DNA from: Alphaproteobacteria bacterium HGW-Alphaproteobacteria-1
Lineage (GTDB): Bacteria > Pseudomonadota > Alphaproteobacteria > Rhodobacterales > Rhodobacteraceae
DNA length: 64,000 nucleotides
Direction: 5' to 3'
Assembly (NCBI GenBank): GCA_002842985.1
Contig: PHEQ01000011.1
Span: forward strand, 43,507 to 107,506
A model generated the notes under the pieces. That model was not told where the DNA came from and did not search any database. It saw nothing but the letters and a program-made list of their open reading frames with translations. Position numbers and translations under genes: made by a program. Each line of letters begins with the position of its first letter. The first letter of the stretch is position 1. This document shows positions 37,050 through 46,154 of the stretch, piece after piece.

Positions 37050-37914
37050 CAAGGGCGATGCCGCAGCCCTCGCGCGCGCTCAGCCGTTCGCCGAAGAACA
37101 GCCATGAGACGATGAGCGAAAAGATCACCTCGACCTGCCCTACCGCAAAGACCAGCGCCGCGTTCTGTAGCGTGAACGCCGTGAACCAGCACAGGCTGCC
37201 GCCCATGCCCGCCAGCCCTATCCAGATCGCCGTGCGCCACGAGGCGATCACACGCGCCACCTGTCCCCGCTCGCGCCAGCCCAGCCATAGCGCCAGCGCC
37301 AGCGCCTGCATTGTGGTCACCACCGCCAGCGACAGGGCGGCGCGCAGAAACGGATCCGCGCTTGCAATTTCCAGCGTCGCGCCGCGATAGCCGACAGCGG
37401 ACACGGCAAAGAGCGCCCCGGACGCAAGGCCAAGCAGCGCCGCGCGCGCGCCGATGCGCCGCCACCAGCGCCCTTCGCGGCCCGGCGTCTGCGATAAAAG
37501 CAGCACGCCGACGAGGCCAAGAAGGATCGCACCCACCGCCCCGATGTCAACCCGGTCGCCCAGCACGATCAGGCCGACAATCGCGGTCTGCACCACCTCG
37601 GTCTTCTTGAAGGCGATGCCGACCGCGAAATTGCGCTCGGCGAAAAGCGCGACCATGGCCCATGTGGCCAGAATTTGCGACAGCCCGCCTGCCACCGCAT
37701 AGACCCAGAAGAGCGGCGTATAACCAGGCCACCCCACACCCATGGCGAGGAGGTATCCAACCGCCAGCGCCACCACGAAAGGTGCCGAATACAGAAACCG
37801 CGCCAGCGTTGCGCCGCCCGCACTCAGCGCGCCCATGCTGAGCTTTTTTTGCAGCATGAAGCGCAGCGTTTGAAACGCTGCAGCGGCAATCGAAAGGGCA
37901 ATCCACGGCTCCAT
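37012..37914 (-). CDS. EamA/DMT-family transporter
   Basis: 300 residues, about ten membrane helices in two repeated halves, the drug/metabolite transporter layout. FAVGIAFKKTEVVQTAIVG and ALVFAVGQVEVIFSLIVSWLFFGERLS are the paired EamA segments. Substrate unknown. The last 38 bases overlap the end of the Nudix gene on the other strand. Confidence 0.88.
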   Translation of the reverse strand: MEPWIALSIAAAAFQTLRFMLQKKLSMGALSAGGATLARFLYSAPFVVALAVGYLLAMGVGWPGYTPLFWVYAVAGGLSQILATWAMVALFAERNFAVGIAFKKTEVVQTAIVGLIVLGDRVDIGAVGAILLGLVGVLLLSQTPGREGRWWRRIGARAALLGLASGALFAVSAVGYRGATLEIASADPFLRAALSLAVVTTMQALALALWLGWRERGQVARVIASWRTAIWIGLAGMGGSLCWFTAFTLQNAALVFAVGQVEVIFSLIVSWLFFGERLSAREGCGIALVTLSVIAVVALR

Positions 37915-37964
37915 GGCCCGTCATGCCCCGGATGGCCGGGATTGGCCAGTGGCGTTGCTCAGGA

Positions 37965-38885
37965 TCAGCTGTCATCGTTCCAGAGCGGATGCGGGACCGG
38001 ATCCTTGGCGCGCAGGAAATGGGCGTGGATCACCTCGGCATAGGAGCGGTAGCGATAGCCCCCATTGCGCGAAAGGTAATGCGCGCGCCGCGCGGCGTAG
38101 AGTGCAGGCAGCCGATACCATGGCACATCAGGGTGCATGTGATGGACCACATGAAGGTTGTTGTTGAGAAACAAGAGCGCCAACGGCCCGCGATCCTCGA
38201 CGATCACGGTGCGGCCGCTTGCGCGCACATGCGCGCGATGCTCGAGGAACGTGCGGATCTTCAGAAGGCCAAGCCCCAGCCAGACCGAGACCAGATAGGC
38301 CCAGAGAGGCATCGGCGCGAGCGCGACCCAACCCAGCACCACCGCCACCGCCGGGACATGCCACAGCCACGCGCGCCGCACGGTCCGGTCGCCCGCCCGG
38401 ATTGCCGCCCAATCAGCCCGCATAAAGGCCGTCTGCGCCACGAACGGGCCCAGCACCATCCGCCCCAGCAACGTATTGTTCGCCCGCAGCACCGCGCGCG
38501 CCCAGCGCGGCAACCGTGCCCAGCGTGCCGGATCGAGATAATTCGACTCCGGATCGTCATAGGGATCGGTCAGGATCTCCTCGCGGTGATGCGCGAGGTG
38601 CGTGTCGCGGAACCGTCCGTAGGGAATCACGAGGCAGAGCGCCGGAAACACCACTGCCTCGTTCCAGAGGCGCGCGCGGAACGGATGGCCGTGCAGCGCC
38701 TCATGGCAGAGCGAGGAATGCTGCGCGATGGCCAGCCCCGTCAGGACAATCCCCAATGGCAGCCAAAGCGCGGCGACCCAGACCGTGCCCAGCGCCCAGA
38801 CCCCGTAGGTCAGCGCCAGCAGCGCCAGCGTTGGCCACTCCACCCGTCGCCCGACCACGAGTTGCCCCTGCATCCGCCTCTCCAT
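37965..38885 (-). CDS. Membrane fatty acid desaturase/hydroxylase-type protein
   Basis: 306 residues with the three histidine boxes of the diiron desaturase family: HEALHGH, HLAHHR and HVVHHMHP, plus four or more membrane spans. Substrate (acyl lipid, carotenoid or other) cannot be told. ATG 38885 has AAGG nearby. Divergent from an XRE regulator across 105 bases, which makes that regulator a candidate controller. Confidence 0.87.
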   Translation of the reverse strand: MERRMQGQLVVGRRVEWPTLALLALTYGVWALGTVWVAALWLPLGIVLTGLAIAQHSSLCHEALHGHPFRARLWNEAVVFPALCLVIPYGRFRDTHLAHHREEILTDPYDDPESNYLDPARWARLPRWARAVLRANNTLLGRMVLGPFVAQTAFMRADWAAIRAGDRTVRRAWLWHVPAVAVVLGWVALAPMPLWAYLVSVWLGLGLLKIRTFLEHRAHVRASGRTVIVEDRGPLALLFLNNNLHVVHHMHPDVPWYRLPALYAARRAHYLSRNGGYRYRSYAEVIHAHFLRAKDPVPHPLWNDDS

Positions 38886-38990
38886 CGTGCCTTCTGTGCA
38901 ATCAGCCTGTGGAAAAGTGATTGAGATTCGGTTGATCCGGAATTGCGGGAATGGTTAACTTTTTCCTGCAACTATGATTTAATTCACCAC

Positions 38991-39851
38991 ATGTTCCATA
39001 ATACCGACAAACGCGCGCGCGCGGACCTGTTCCGCACCCGCCTGACCGAGGCGATGCGCCTGCGCGCGACCAATCAGAGCGCGCTTGCCCGCACCATCGG
39101 GGTTGACCGTTCGACCGTCTCGCAACTTCTGACCGGAGCGGGTGCGCGCCTGCCAAATGCGCAGGTGGTGGCCGAATGCGCCCGTGCTCTCGGGGTCTCG
39201 GCGGATTGGCTGCTGGGGCTGACCGCGCGCCCCGAGACCGCTGCCGACTTGCTGGCCAATTCGCTCTCGCTGACAGAGGCGCCTCGCGCGCTGGTGGATG
39301 AACAGATCTTCGCATGGCACAAGGAGGCGGCAGGCTACAAGATCCGGCATGTGCCCGCCGCGCTGCCCGACATGCTCAAGACCCGCGCCATGCTTCAATG
39401 GGAATATGCGCCCTCGCTGGGGCGCTCCGCCGATCAGGCGATCGGTGCGTCAGAGGATCGCATGGCCTGGATGCGTGGCGCGCGCTCGGATTACGAGATT
39501 GCCCTGCCGCTCCACGAGATCGAGAGTTTCGCGCGCGGCGAGGGCTATTACCGCGACCTGCCCGCCGAGATCCGCCGCGACCAGCTTGACCACCTGATCG
39601 CCGTCGCGCGCCAGTTCTATCCGCGCCTGAGGCTCTATCTTTTCGACGCGCACAGGCTCTATTCCGCGCCGATCACGATCTTTGGTCCGCTTCTGGCCGT
39701 GCTCTATATCGGGCGCAACTATCTGGTGTTCCGCGACAGCGCTCGGGTCGAGGCGCTCTCGTTGCATTTCGATACGCTGGTGCGCGAAGCCGAGATCCCC
39801 GCGCGCAACCTGCCCGATCACCTTGCGGGGCTGGCCACTTCACCCCGTTGA
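38991..39851 (+). CDS. XRE-family transcriptional regulator with large C-terminal domain
   Basis: 286 residues. Helix-turn-helix at ~15-75 (NQSALARTIGVDRSTVSQLLTG, then ALGVSADWLLGL), then a ~200-residue domain of unknown fold, predicted to be a sensor. ATG 38991 gives the usual short N-terminus, but the ribosome site is poor (TTCACCAC before the start). Divergent from the desaturase gene; convergent with metR, overlapping it by 34 bases. Confidence 0.8.
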   Translation: MFHNTDKRARADLFRTRLTEAMRLRATNQSALARTIGVDRSTVSQLLTGAGARLPNAQVVAECARALGVSADWLLGLTARPETAADLLANSLSLTEAPRALVDEQIFAWHKEAAGYKIRHVPAALPDMLKTRAMLQWEYAPSLGRSADQAIGASEDRMAWMRGARSDYEIALPLHEIESFARGEGYYRDLPAEIRRDQLDHLIAVARQFYPRLRLYLFDAHRLYSAPITIFGPLLAVLYIGRNYLVFRDSARVEALSLHFDTLVREAEIPARNLPDHLAGLATSPR

Positions 39852-40744
39852 AGGCGCACCGGGATCTCGCGCGCCAGCCGCAAGAGATGGGCCATATAGG
39901 GCTTGTCGGCATCCTCGTCGCGGATCGCGGCATAAAGGCGTTTGGTCTTGCCCTCCGCCGTGAGCGGGCGGGTGACGTAATCCGAGCTTGTGCGCACCTC
40001 TCGCACCACCCAGTCGGGCAAGACCGCCACCCCGCGATTGGAGGCCACCAGAAGCAGAATCACCGCCGTCAGTTCTACCTGCCTGATACCGCGCGGCTCG
40101 ACCTTGGCCGGGGTCAGCAACTCGGTGAACACGTCGAGCCGAGAGCGGTCCACCGGGTAGGTGATCAGCAACTCGTCGCGGAAATCCACCGCCTCGACAT
40201 AGGGTTTGGCGGCAAGCGGATGCTGGCTCGAGGCCACGAAAACCGGCTCGTAGTCAAAGAGCGGCTTGAAGCTTATCCCCGGCAGATCCTCGGGGTCCGA
40301 CGAGACCACAAGATCCACCTCCTCCTTTTGCAGCGCGGGCAGCGCGTCAAAGGCGAGGCCGGGGCGGATATCGACATCAACATCGCCCCAGGTCTTGCGG
40401 AATCGCTCGAGCACCGGAAAAAGCCATTCGAAACAGGCGTGACACTCGATGGCGATGTGTAGCCGCCCGGCGCTGCCCTCGCGCAACCCGTCGAATTCCT
40501 GTTCAAGCGCCTCGATTTCGGGCAGGATCTTCTCGGCCAGACGCAGCAGGCGATGACCGGCGGCCGAGAGGCGCAAGGGCTTGGAGCGGCGTACGAAAAG
40601 CTCGACTCCGGTCTGGTCTTCCAGTCCCTTGATCTGATGGCTGAGCGCCGATTGGGTGATGTGCAGGATATCCGCTGCCCGCGCCAGCCCGCCTGCCTGA
40701 TGGATGGCGCGGATTGTCCGGAGGTGGCGAAACTCGATGTGCAT
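39818..40744 (-). CDS. metR: LysR-type regulator MetR
   Basis: 308 residues. N-terminal winged helix (1-60: RHLRTIRAIHQAGGLARAADILHITQSALSHQIKGLE), then a periplasmic-binding-like effector domain with HACFEWLFPVLERFR, a MetR-type segment. Divergent from metF, the standard arrangement for the homocysteine-sensing regulator of methionine synthesis. No clear ribosome site before ATG 40744. Its 3' end overlaps the XRE gene by 34 bases. Confidence 0.88.
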   Translation of the reverse strand: MHIEFRHLRTIRAIHQAGGLARAADILHITQSALSHQIKGLEDQTGVELFVRRSKPLRLSAAGHRLLRLAEKILPEIEALEQEFDGLREGSAGRLHIAIECHACFEWLFPVLERFRKTWGDVDVDIRPGLAFDALPALQKEEVDLVVSSDPEDLPGISFKPLFDYEPVFVASSQHPLAAKPYVEAVDFRDELLITYPVDRSRLDVFTELLTPAKVEPRGIRQVELTAVILLLVASNRGVAVLPDWVVREVRTSSDYVTRPLTAEGKTKRLYAAIRDEDADKPYMAHLLRLAREIPVRLQRGEVASPAR

Positions 40745-40758
40745 TATTAGCGATCCTC

Positions 40759-40773
40759 ATTCTCACCATGAAT
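40759..40773. promoter_or_regulatory. LysR-type T-N11-A dyad between metR and metF
   Basis: ATTCTCACCATGAAT is ATTC-N7-GAAT, a 15-bp dyad with the T-N11-A core bound by LysR regulators, 15 bases before metR and 75 before metF. It is not an exact match to the enterobacterial MetR box (TGAA-N5-TTCA). Confidence 0.4.
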
Positions 40774-40847
40774 TATATGAAGTTGTCTCACAGAGCTGCG
40801 CCTGCAACAAGAGGATCAACAGGCCCTTTTCCACAGGATCCCCGATC

Positions 40848-41714
40848 ATGAAAACGCCGCGCGTTTCTTTCGAGTTCTTCCCGCCCAAATCGCTCGAGGC
40901 GTCGTTCCGTCTCTGGGACACGATCCATACCCTCGCCCCGCTGGCCCCCCGCTTCGTCTCGGTCACCTATGGCGCGGGTGGCACCACGCGCGAGTTGACG
41001 CGCGAGGCCGTGGGCACGCTGCACAAGGCAACCGGGCTCAACGTCGCCGCGCACCTGACCTGCGTGAACGCAAGCCGTAGCGAAACGCTGGAGATCGCCG
41101 AGCAGTTCCATGCCGCCGGCGTGCGCGAGATCGTGGCGCTGCGCGGCGATGCGCCCAAGGGGTCGGACGGGTTCACCCCTCATCCCGAGGGCTTTGCCGA
41201 TAGCTGCGAGCTGATCGCGGCGCTGGCCGAGACCGGCAAATTCACCATCCGCGTCGGAGCCTACCCCGAGAAACATCCCGAAGCGGCGGATCAAAAGGCC
41301 GATATCGACTGGCTCAAGCGCAAGATCGACGCGGGTGCCTCGGAGGCGATCACGCAGTTCTTTTTCGAGGCCGAAACATTTTTCCGCTTCCGCGATGCCT
41401 GCGCAGCAGCGGGGATCAATGCCCCGATCATCCCCGGCATCCTGCCGATCGAAAACTGGGTGGGCGCACGCAAGTTCGCACTTTCCTGCGGCACGACCGT
41501 GCCTGCCTGGCTCGACGATGCCTTCGACAAGGCACTGCGCGATAACCGGCATGACCTGTTGGCCACCGCGCTCTGCACCGAGCTGTGCAGCGACCTTATC
41601 GAGGGCGGGGTGGAGGATCTGCATTTCTACACGCTCAACCGCCCCGACCTTACTCGCGATGTCTGTCACGCCCTTGGCGTGACGCCCAAGGTAACGCTGC
41701 GCGACGTGGCCTGA
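40848..41714 (+). CDS. metF: Methylenetetrahydrofolate reductase
   Basis: FAD enzyme making 5-methyl-THF for methionine synthesis. 288 residues from ATG 40848 (AGGA at 40834-40837), starting MKTPRVSFEFFPPKS as in the family. ALRGDAP and GAYPEKHPEA are FAD/substrate segments; TQFFFEAETFFRF is also typical. The frame is open further left but that part runs into the metR promoter. Followed by an intrinsic terminator. Confidence 0.96.
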   Translation: MKTPRVSFEFFPPKSLEASFRLWDTIHTLAPLAPRFVSVTYGAGGTTRELTREAVGTLHKATGLNVAAHLTCVNASRSETLEIAEQFHAAGVREIVALRGDAPKGSDGFTPHPEGFADSCELIAALAETGKFTIRVGAYPEKHPEAADQKADIDWLKRKIDAGASEAITQFFFEAETFFRFRDACAAAGINAPIIPGILPIENWVGARKFALSCGTTVPAWLDDAFDKALRDNRHDLLATALCTELCSDLIEGGVEDLHFYTLNRPDLTRDVCHALGVTPKVTLRDVA

Positions 41715-41752
41715 ATACGTTCCCTGCGCGCGGCTCGCCGGTCGCGCCATCT

Positions 41753-41781
41753 GCCCCGGCCCTGTGGCCGGGGCTTTTGTT
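41753..41781 (+). terminator. Intrinsic terminator after metF
   Basis: GCCCCGGCC (41753-41761), loop CTGT, GGCCGGGGC (41766-41774), then TTTTGTT. Perfect nine-base-pair stem with a T-tract, 38 bases after the metF stop. Confidence 0.85.
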
Positions 41782-41870
41782 GCGATTGCCCTGCCTGGCC
41801 GATCATCATTCAAAACGCCGGGCGACCCTTTCCCTTTACATCCCTCGTGCCCTAACGTCATTTGTCGCGC

Positions 41871-42836
41871 ATGACTGTCCCCGTTCAGCGCACGAACCTG
41901 GCCGGAGCCGCCTATGCGCTGGCGGCGATGGCGTGCTTTTCCGTCAACGATGTCGGCATCAAGTTCCTGTCGGACGATTATGCGCTGCATCAGGTGGTGT
42001 TCATCCGTGCGCTGGTGGCGCTGACGCTCTTTGCCGTGCTTGTCATGCCCTTCGCGGGCGGGCTCTCGGTTCTGCGGACGCGCCGCCCGGTGGTGCATCT
42101 GGTGCGCGGGCTCTGCGTGGTCACGGCGAACATGTGCCTGTTTCTGGGGCTGGCAGCGCTGCCGCTCGCTGATGCCACGGCGATCTTCTTCGTCTCGCCC
42201 CTCATCATCACGGTGTTCTCGGTGATCTTTCTGGGTGAGACCGTGGGCGCGCGGCGCTGGGCGGCCATCGCGATCGGGTTCATCGGCGTTCTGGTGATCG
42301 TCAAGCCGGGCACGGCGGCGTTTCAGGCGGCGTCCCTTCTGCCGGTTGCGGCGGCGTTCTTCTATGCCACGCTGCATGTGCTCACCCGCAAGATCGGCGG
42401 CACCGAGAGCGCGCCGACCATGGCCTTTTACATTCAGCTCACCTTTCTCGTGGCCAGCGTTCTCATTGGCCTCGGGCTTGGCGACGGGCGCTTTGCCGGG
42501 TCGGGGCATCCCTCGCTCGAGTTTCTCTTTCGCGCCTGGGACTGGCCCGCTGCGCAGGATTATCCCGTCCTGATCCTGCTCGGGATCACCGGGCTTTTCG
42601 GCGGGCTGTTCATAAGCCAGGCCTATCGCCTCTCCGAGGCCGCCTTCGCCGCGCCGTTCGAATATGTCGCCATGCCCATGGCGATTCTCTGGGGCGTCAC
42701 CGTCTTTGGCACCTGGCCCGATGCCACCGCCTGGATCGGAATTGCGCTGATCATCGGATCGGGCCTCTATCTGCTCTGGCGCGAGACGGTGCGCAAAGAG
42801 CCGCTGGCGGCCAAGGCCCCCAAATACCGCCGCTGA
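41871..42836 (+). CDS. EamA/DMT-family transporter (second)
   Basis: 321 residues with about ten membrane helices in two EamA halves (LADATAIFFVSPLIITVFSVIFLGE, and LSEAAFAAPFEYVAMPMAILWG). Similar to S-adenosylmethionine/riboflavin-type DMT exporters only in fold; substrate unknown. ATG 41871 chosen; TTG 41862 is possible. First gene of a tightly packed seven-gene run to 47556. Confidence 0.87.
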   Translation: MTVPVQRTNLAGAAYALAAMACFSVNDVGIKFLSDDYALHQVVFIRALVALTLFAVLVMPFAGGLSVLRTRRPVVHLVRGLCVVTANMCLFLGLAALPLADATAIFFVSPLIITVFSVIFLGETVGARRWAAIAIGFIGVLVIVKPGTAAFQAASLLPVAAAFFYATLHVLTRKIGGTESAPTMAFYIQLTFLVASVLIGLGLGDGRFAGSGHPSLEFLFRAWDWPAAQDYPVLILLGITGLFGGLFISQAYRLSEAAFAAPFEYVAMPMAILWGVTVFGTWPDATAWIGIALIIGSGLYLLWRETVRKEPLAAKAPKYRR

Positions 42837-42851
42837 AAAAAGGAGAGGCCC

Positions 42852-43781
42852 GTGACCAAGAACCTCACCCCCACCATCATCCCCTACGCCGAGGGCGAGC
42901 AACATCTCGACTGGCTGGGCCTTTGTGCCGCGTTTCAGACGGGGCACGCACGCCCCAAGGCCGAGATTGCCGACACGTTTCTTTATCGAGGCAAGGACAC
43001 GCTGCTCAATCGCGCCGCATGGATCGACGGGCTGGGCATCGCGGTCAAATCGGCGACGATCTTTCCGGGCAATGCCGGGGCCGATCTGCCGACGATCAAC
43101 GGCGGGGTGAACCTTTACGACGACGCGACCGGGCGGCTTGAGGCGATCGTCGATTTTCACCTCGTGACCAAGTGGAAAACCGCGGGCGACAGTCTTTATG
43201 CCGCGACCCGGCTGGCGCGTCCCGAGAGCCGGTCCATCCTTATCGTCGGCGCGGGCACGGTTGCGCGTTCGCTTTGGCAGGCCTATCGCGCCGCCTTTCC
43301 CGAGGCGCGGTTCACCGTCTGGAACCGCACCCGCGCCAATGCCGCGGCGCTGGCCGCCACCTGTCCCGGCATGGTCGTGGCCGCCGATCTGGAAACGGCG
43401 GTGCGCGAAGCCGATATCGTTACTTCGGCCACCATGACCACGGCGCCGATCCTCAAGGGCGGCTGGCTGCGCCCCGGTCAGCATATCGACCTTATCGGCG
43501 CCTATCGCCCCGACATGCGCGAGGCCGATGATACGGCCCTCAAGCGCGCGCGCATTTTTGTGGACAGTTTCGACACCACCCTGGGCCATATCGGCGAGAT
43601 CAAGATTCCGCTTGAGGCGGGCACCATCGCGCGCACTGATCTGGTGGCGGATTACTATGACGAGGCGCGGTTCCACCGCCGGAGCGACGACGAGATCACG
43701 CTTTTCAAGAATGGCGGCGGGGCGCATCTTGACCTGATGACAAGCCGCTACATCCTCGATGCGTGGCGGGCGGCCTCGTGA
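42852..43781 (+). CDS. Ornithine cyclodeaminase/mu-crystallin family protein
   Basis: 309 residues, GTG start (42852) with AGGAGAGG just before. Catalytic-type Lys66 in GIAVKSATIFPGNA; Rossmann nucleotide loop ILIVGAGTVARSLWQA; and IDLIGAYRPDMREAD with the family Asp. Could be an ornithine cyclodeaminase, alanine dehydrogenase-like or imine reductase (compare BhcD of the beta-hydroxyaspartate cycle, whose other genes are absent here). Overlaps the next gene by four bases. Confidence 0.85.
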   Translation: MTKNLTPTIIPYAEGEQHLDWLGLCAAFQTGHARPKAEIADTFLYRGKDTLLNRAAWIDGLGIAVKSATIFPGNAGADLPTINGGVNLYDDATGRLEAIVDFHLVTKWKTAGDSLYAATRLARPESRSILIVGAGTVARSLWQAYRAAFPEARFTVWNRTRANAAALAATCPGMVVAADLETAVREADIVTSATMTTAPILKGGWLRPGQHIDLIGAYRPDMREADDTALKRARIFVDSFDTTLGHIGEIKIPLEAGTIARTDLVADYYDEARFHRRSDDEITLFKNGGGAHLDLMTSRYILDAWRAAS

Positions 43782-44704
43782 TCTGGGGGCTTCTTGCCCT
43801 TGCGGCGCTGCTGAGCGCGCCGCTCTTGCGCGAGGCGCTCAGGCCCCGGATGAATGCGGCGGCGCGGGCCGAGGCCCACGGTGATTTTGCGACGCTATCG
43901 CGCGGGCTGACACATTACCGCTGGTTCGGGCCGGAGCATGGCGCGATCACGGTATGCGTGCACGGTCTGACCACGCCCTCTTTCGTGTGGGACGGTCTGG
44001 CACCGGGGCTGGCCGCAGAGGGGCGGCGCGTGCTGGTTTACGACCTATACGGGCGGGGCTTCTCGGACCGGCCCGAGGGCGCGCAGGACGCAGCGTTTTT
44101 CATCACGCAATTGCGCGAGTTGCTGGCCGATCAGGGGGTGGCGGGGCCGGTCACGCTGATCGGCTATTCCATGGGCGGGGCGATTGCCACGGAGTTTTCC
44201 GCCAGACATCCCGAGCGGGTGCAAAACCTCATCCTCATTGCGCCCGCCGGTCTGGGCCACGATCTCGGGCCGGTGGCGCGGATCGTCGCGCGGGGTGGGC
44301 CGTTTGCGCTCTGGCTCATGCTTGCCGCCTTTCCTCGCAGCTTTCAAAGGGGGTGCGAGGCCGAGCGCGCGCTGCCCTCTTCGGTGCCGGGGATCGTTGA
44401 CCTGCAACAGGCACAACTGCGCTGGCGCGGCTTTGTGCCTGCCGTCGCGCGGTCTCTGTCGGGCATTCTCGCGCAGGACCTCTCGCCGGTTCACGCCCGC
44501 ATCGCGCAGAGCGGCCCACCCGTTCATGCGATCTGGGGGGCGGCGGATAGGGTCATTCCCCTCGCCTGCAAGGACCGCCTTGCCGCCCTGAACCCCGCCG
44601 CGCGCCATAGCGTGATCGCGGGCGCGGGGCACGGGCTGACCTATACCCATACGGCGCAGGTGCTGGCCGCCTGTCCCGGCACGGGCCAAGCCCCCGCCGC
44701 TTGA
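43778..44704 (+). CDS. Alpha/beta hydrolase, membrane-anchored or exported
   Basis: 308 residues from GTG 43778, which overlaps the upstream stop as GTGA; a GTG five codons earlier is also in frame. N-terminal hydrophobic segment (VIWGLLALAALLSAPLL). Nucleophile elbow GYSMGG, acid in WGAADRVIPL, and His in GAGHGLTYTH form a complete Ser-Asp-His triad. Esterase or lipase-like; substrate unknown. Confidence 0.85.
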   Translation: MIWGLLALAALLSAPLLREALRPRMNAAARAEAHGDFATLSRGLTHYRWFGPEHGAITVCVHGLTTPSFVWDGLAPGLAAEGRRVLVYDLYGRGFSDRPEGAQDAAFFITQLRELLADQGVAGPVTLIGYSMGGAIATEFSARHPERVQNLILIAPAGLGHDLGPVARIVARGGPFALWLMLAAFPRSFQRGCEAERALPSSVPGIVDLQQAQLRWRGFVPAVARSLSGILAQDLSPVHARIAQSGPPVHAIWGAADRVIPLACKDRLAALNPAARHSVIAGAGHGLTYTHTAQVLAACPGTGQAPAA

Positions 44705-44736
44705 CAAGCACACGCGCGCAAGCGATGGACCGCGCC

Positions 44737-45114
44737 ATGATATCCACATTTCTTCAGGTCGCCCTTGGCGGCGCAATCGGGTCATGTCTGCGCTATGGCG
44801 TGGGACTCGGGGTGCTGCGCCTTGCCGGTCCCGGCTTTCCCATCGGCGTGCTTGCGGTCAACATCATCGGCTCGTTCCTGATGGGGGCCTTTGCGGTGGC
44901 CACGGTCGAGCGCGGGCTGGCGCATCTCAATCCGCTGGTCATGGCTGGGCTTCTGGGCGGGTTCACCACCTTTTCGGCCTTCTCGCTCGAAGCGGTGACG
45001 TTGTGGGAGCGTGGGGCGATGGGGCAGGCGGCGCTTTACGTGGGGCTGTCGGTCGGATTGTCCATCGGGGCGCTGATCCTTGGCGCGGCACTGGCACGGG
45101 GGGCCCTGGCATGA
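44737..45114 (+). CDS. crcB: Fluoride exporter CrcB/Fluc
   Basis: Small dual-topology fluoride channel. 125 residues, four membrane helices; Asn42 in VNIIGSF and GGFTTFS (74-80) are the pore motifs. ATG 44737 gives normal length; ATG 44725 and a TTG further up are in frame. No fluoride riboswitch was recognised in the short gap before it. Overlaps the next gene as ATGA. Confidence 0.92.
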   Translation: MISTFLQVALGGAIGSCLRYGVGLGVLRLAGPGFPIGVLAVNIIGSFLMGAFAVATVERGLAHLNPLVMAGLLGGFTTFSAFSLEAVTLWERGAMGQAALYVGLSVGLSIGALILGAALARGALA

Positions 45115-46154
45115 GCGGCGTTCAGATTATCCGGGTGGCGGAGGGAGACGGCGATCAGCGGCTTGATCGCTGGCTTCGGCGGATGTTTCCGCATGTGGCG
45201 CAGGCGCGCATCGAGAAAATGTGCCGCAAGGGCGATTTGCGCGTTGATGGTGCGCGCGCCAAGGCAAGCACCCGCGTCGAAGCGGGCCAGGAGGTGCGTA
45301 TCCCGCCCCTGCCCGTGCCGGGGGCGGCGCCGACAGTGCAGCGCACCAGCGTGTCAGAGGCCGATGCCGCGATGATCCGGTCTTGCGTGATCTGGCGCGA
45401 CGATCACCTCATCGCGCTCAACAAGCCGCCCGGCCTGCCGGTGCAGGGTGGCAGCGGGCAGACGCGGCATGTGGACGGGCTGTCGGAGGCGCTGCGCTTT
45501 GGCCTCGAGGAAAAGCCGCGCCTTGTCCACCGGCTCGACAAGGACACCTCCGGTGTGCTCCTGCTGGCGCGCACCCGCGAGGCGGCCAAGGGCCTTACGG
45601 CGGCGTTCCGGCATCGTAACACGCGCAAGATCTATTGGGCCGCCGTCGCCGGTGTGCCGAGCCCGCGCATGGGCACGGTGCGATATGGCCTCGTCAAGGC
45701 ACCCGGACACGGGGTGAAGGGCGAGGGTGAAAAGATGCTGTGCGTGCATCCCGGCAAAGTCACGGACACGCCCGGCGCCAAGGCCGCAACGACCGATTAC
45801 GCGGTGATCGAGGCGGCAGGCGGGCGCACGGCCTGGATGGCGCTTGTTCCCGTAACAGGGCGCACGCATCAGCTTCGGGCACATATGGCCGAGATCGGGC
45901 ATCCCGTTATCGGAGACGGTAAATATGGCGGATCGGGGCAGGAAAACCTCGGCGATGGCTGGGGCGCGCAGCTGGGCGGCGACGTGAGCCGCAAGCTCCA
46001 CCTGCACGCGCGCTTTCTGAAGATCGAGCATCCCGTGACCCGCGCGATCCTGAGTTTCACCGCGCCGTTGCCCGATCATATGCGCCGGACCTGGGACCTG
46101 TTCCAGTGGCGCGACCGGGATGCGCCCGAGGACCCGTTCGAGGATCTGGCATGA
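45111..46154 (+). CDS. rluC: RluA-family pseudouridine synthase (RluC-like)
   Basis: Isomerises uridines in 23S rRNA. 347 residues: an N-terminal S4 RNA-binding domain (~15-75, QRLDRWLRRMFPHV...MCRKGDLRVDG), then the catalytic domain with Asp in HRLDKDTSGVLLLAR and the later PVTGRTHQLRAHM. RluC is the best match for an S4-bearing 347-residue protein; RluD is possible. ATGA overlaps at both ends tie it to crcB and the HAD gene. Confidence 0.87.
   Translation: MSGVQIIRVAEGDGDQRLDRWLRRMFPHVAQARIEKMCRKGDLRVDGARAKASTRVEAGQEVRIPPLPVPGAAPTVQRTSVSEADAAMIRSCVIWRDDHLIALNKPPGLPVQGGSGQTRHVDGLSEALRFGLEEKPRLVHRLDKDTSGVLLLARTREAAKGLTAAFRHRNTRKIYWAAVAGVPSPRMGTVRYGLVKAPGHGVKGEGEKMLCVHPGKVTDTPGAKAATTDYAVIEAAGGRTAWMALVPVTGRTHQLRAHMAEIGHPVIGDGKYGGSGQENLGDGWGAQLGGDVSRKLHLHARFLKIEHPVTRAILSFTAPLPDHMRRTWDLFQWRDRDAPEDPFEDLA

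Noticed and set aside
38951..38958. CtrA half-site (TTAACCAT on the minus strand) in the desaturase/XRE gap
   Set aside because: A single 8-mer without the second TTAA at the N7 spacing; too likely by chance.
40788..43727. A 979-codon open frame on the minus strand across metF, the EamA gene and part of the next gene
   Set aside because: It runs antisense to three well-identified genes, has no recognisable domain and is rich in Arg/Gly/Ala, as expected for the shadow frame of GC-rich coding DNA.
42852..43781. Assignment of the ornithine-cyclodeaminase-like gene to the beta-hydroxyaspartate cycle (BhcD)
   Set aside because: The other bhc genes are not adjacent, so only the family-level call is supported.
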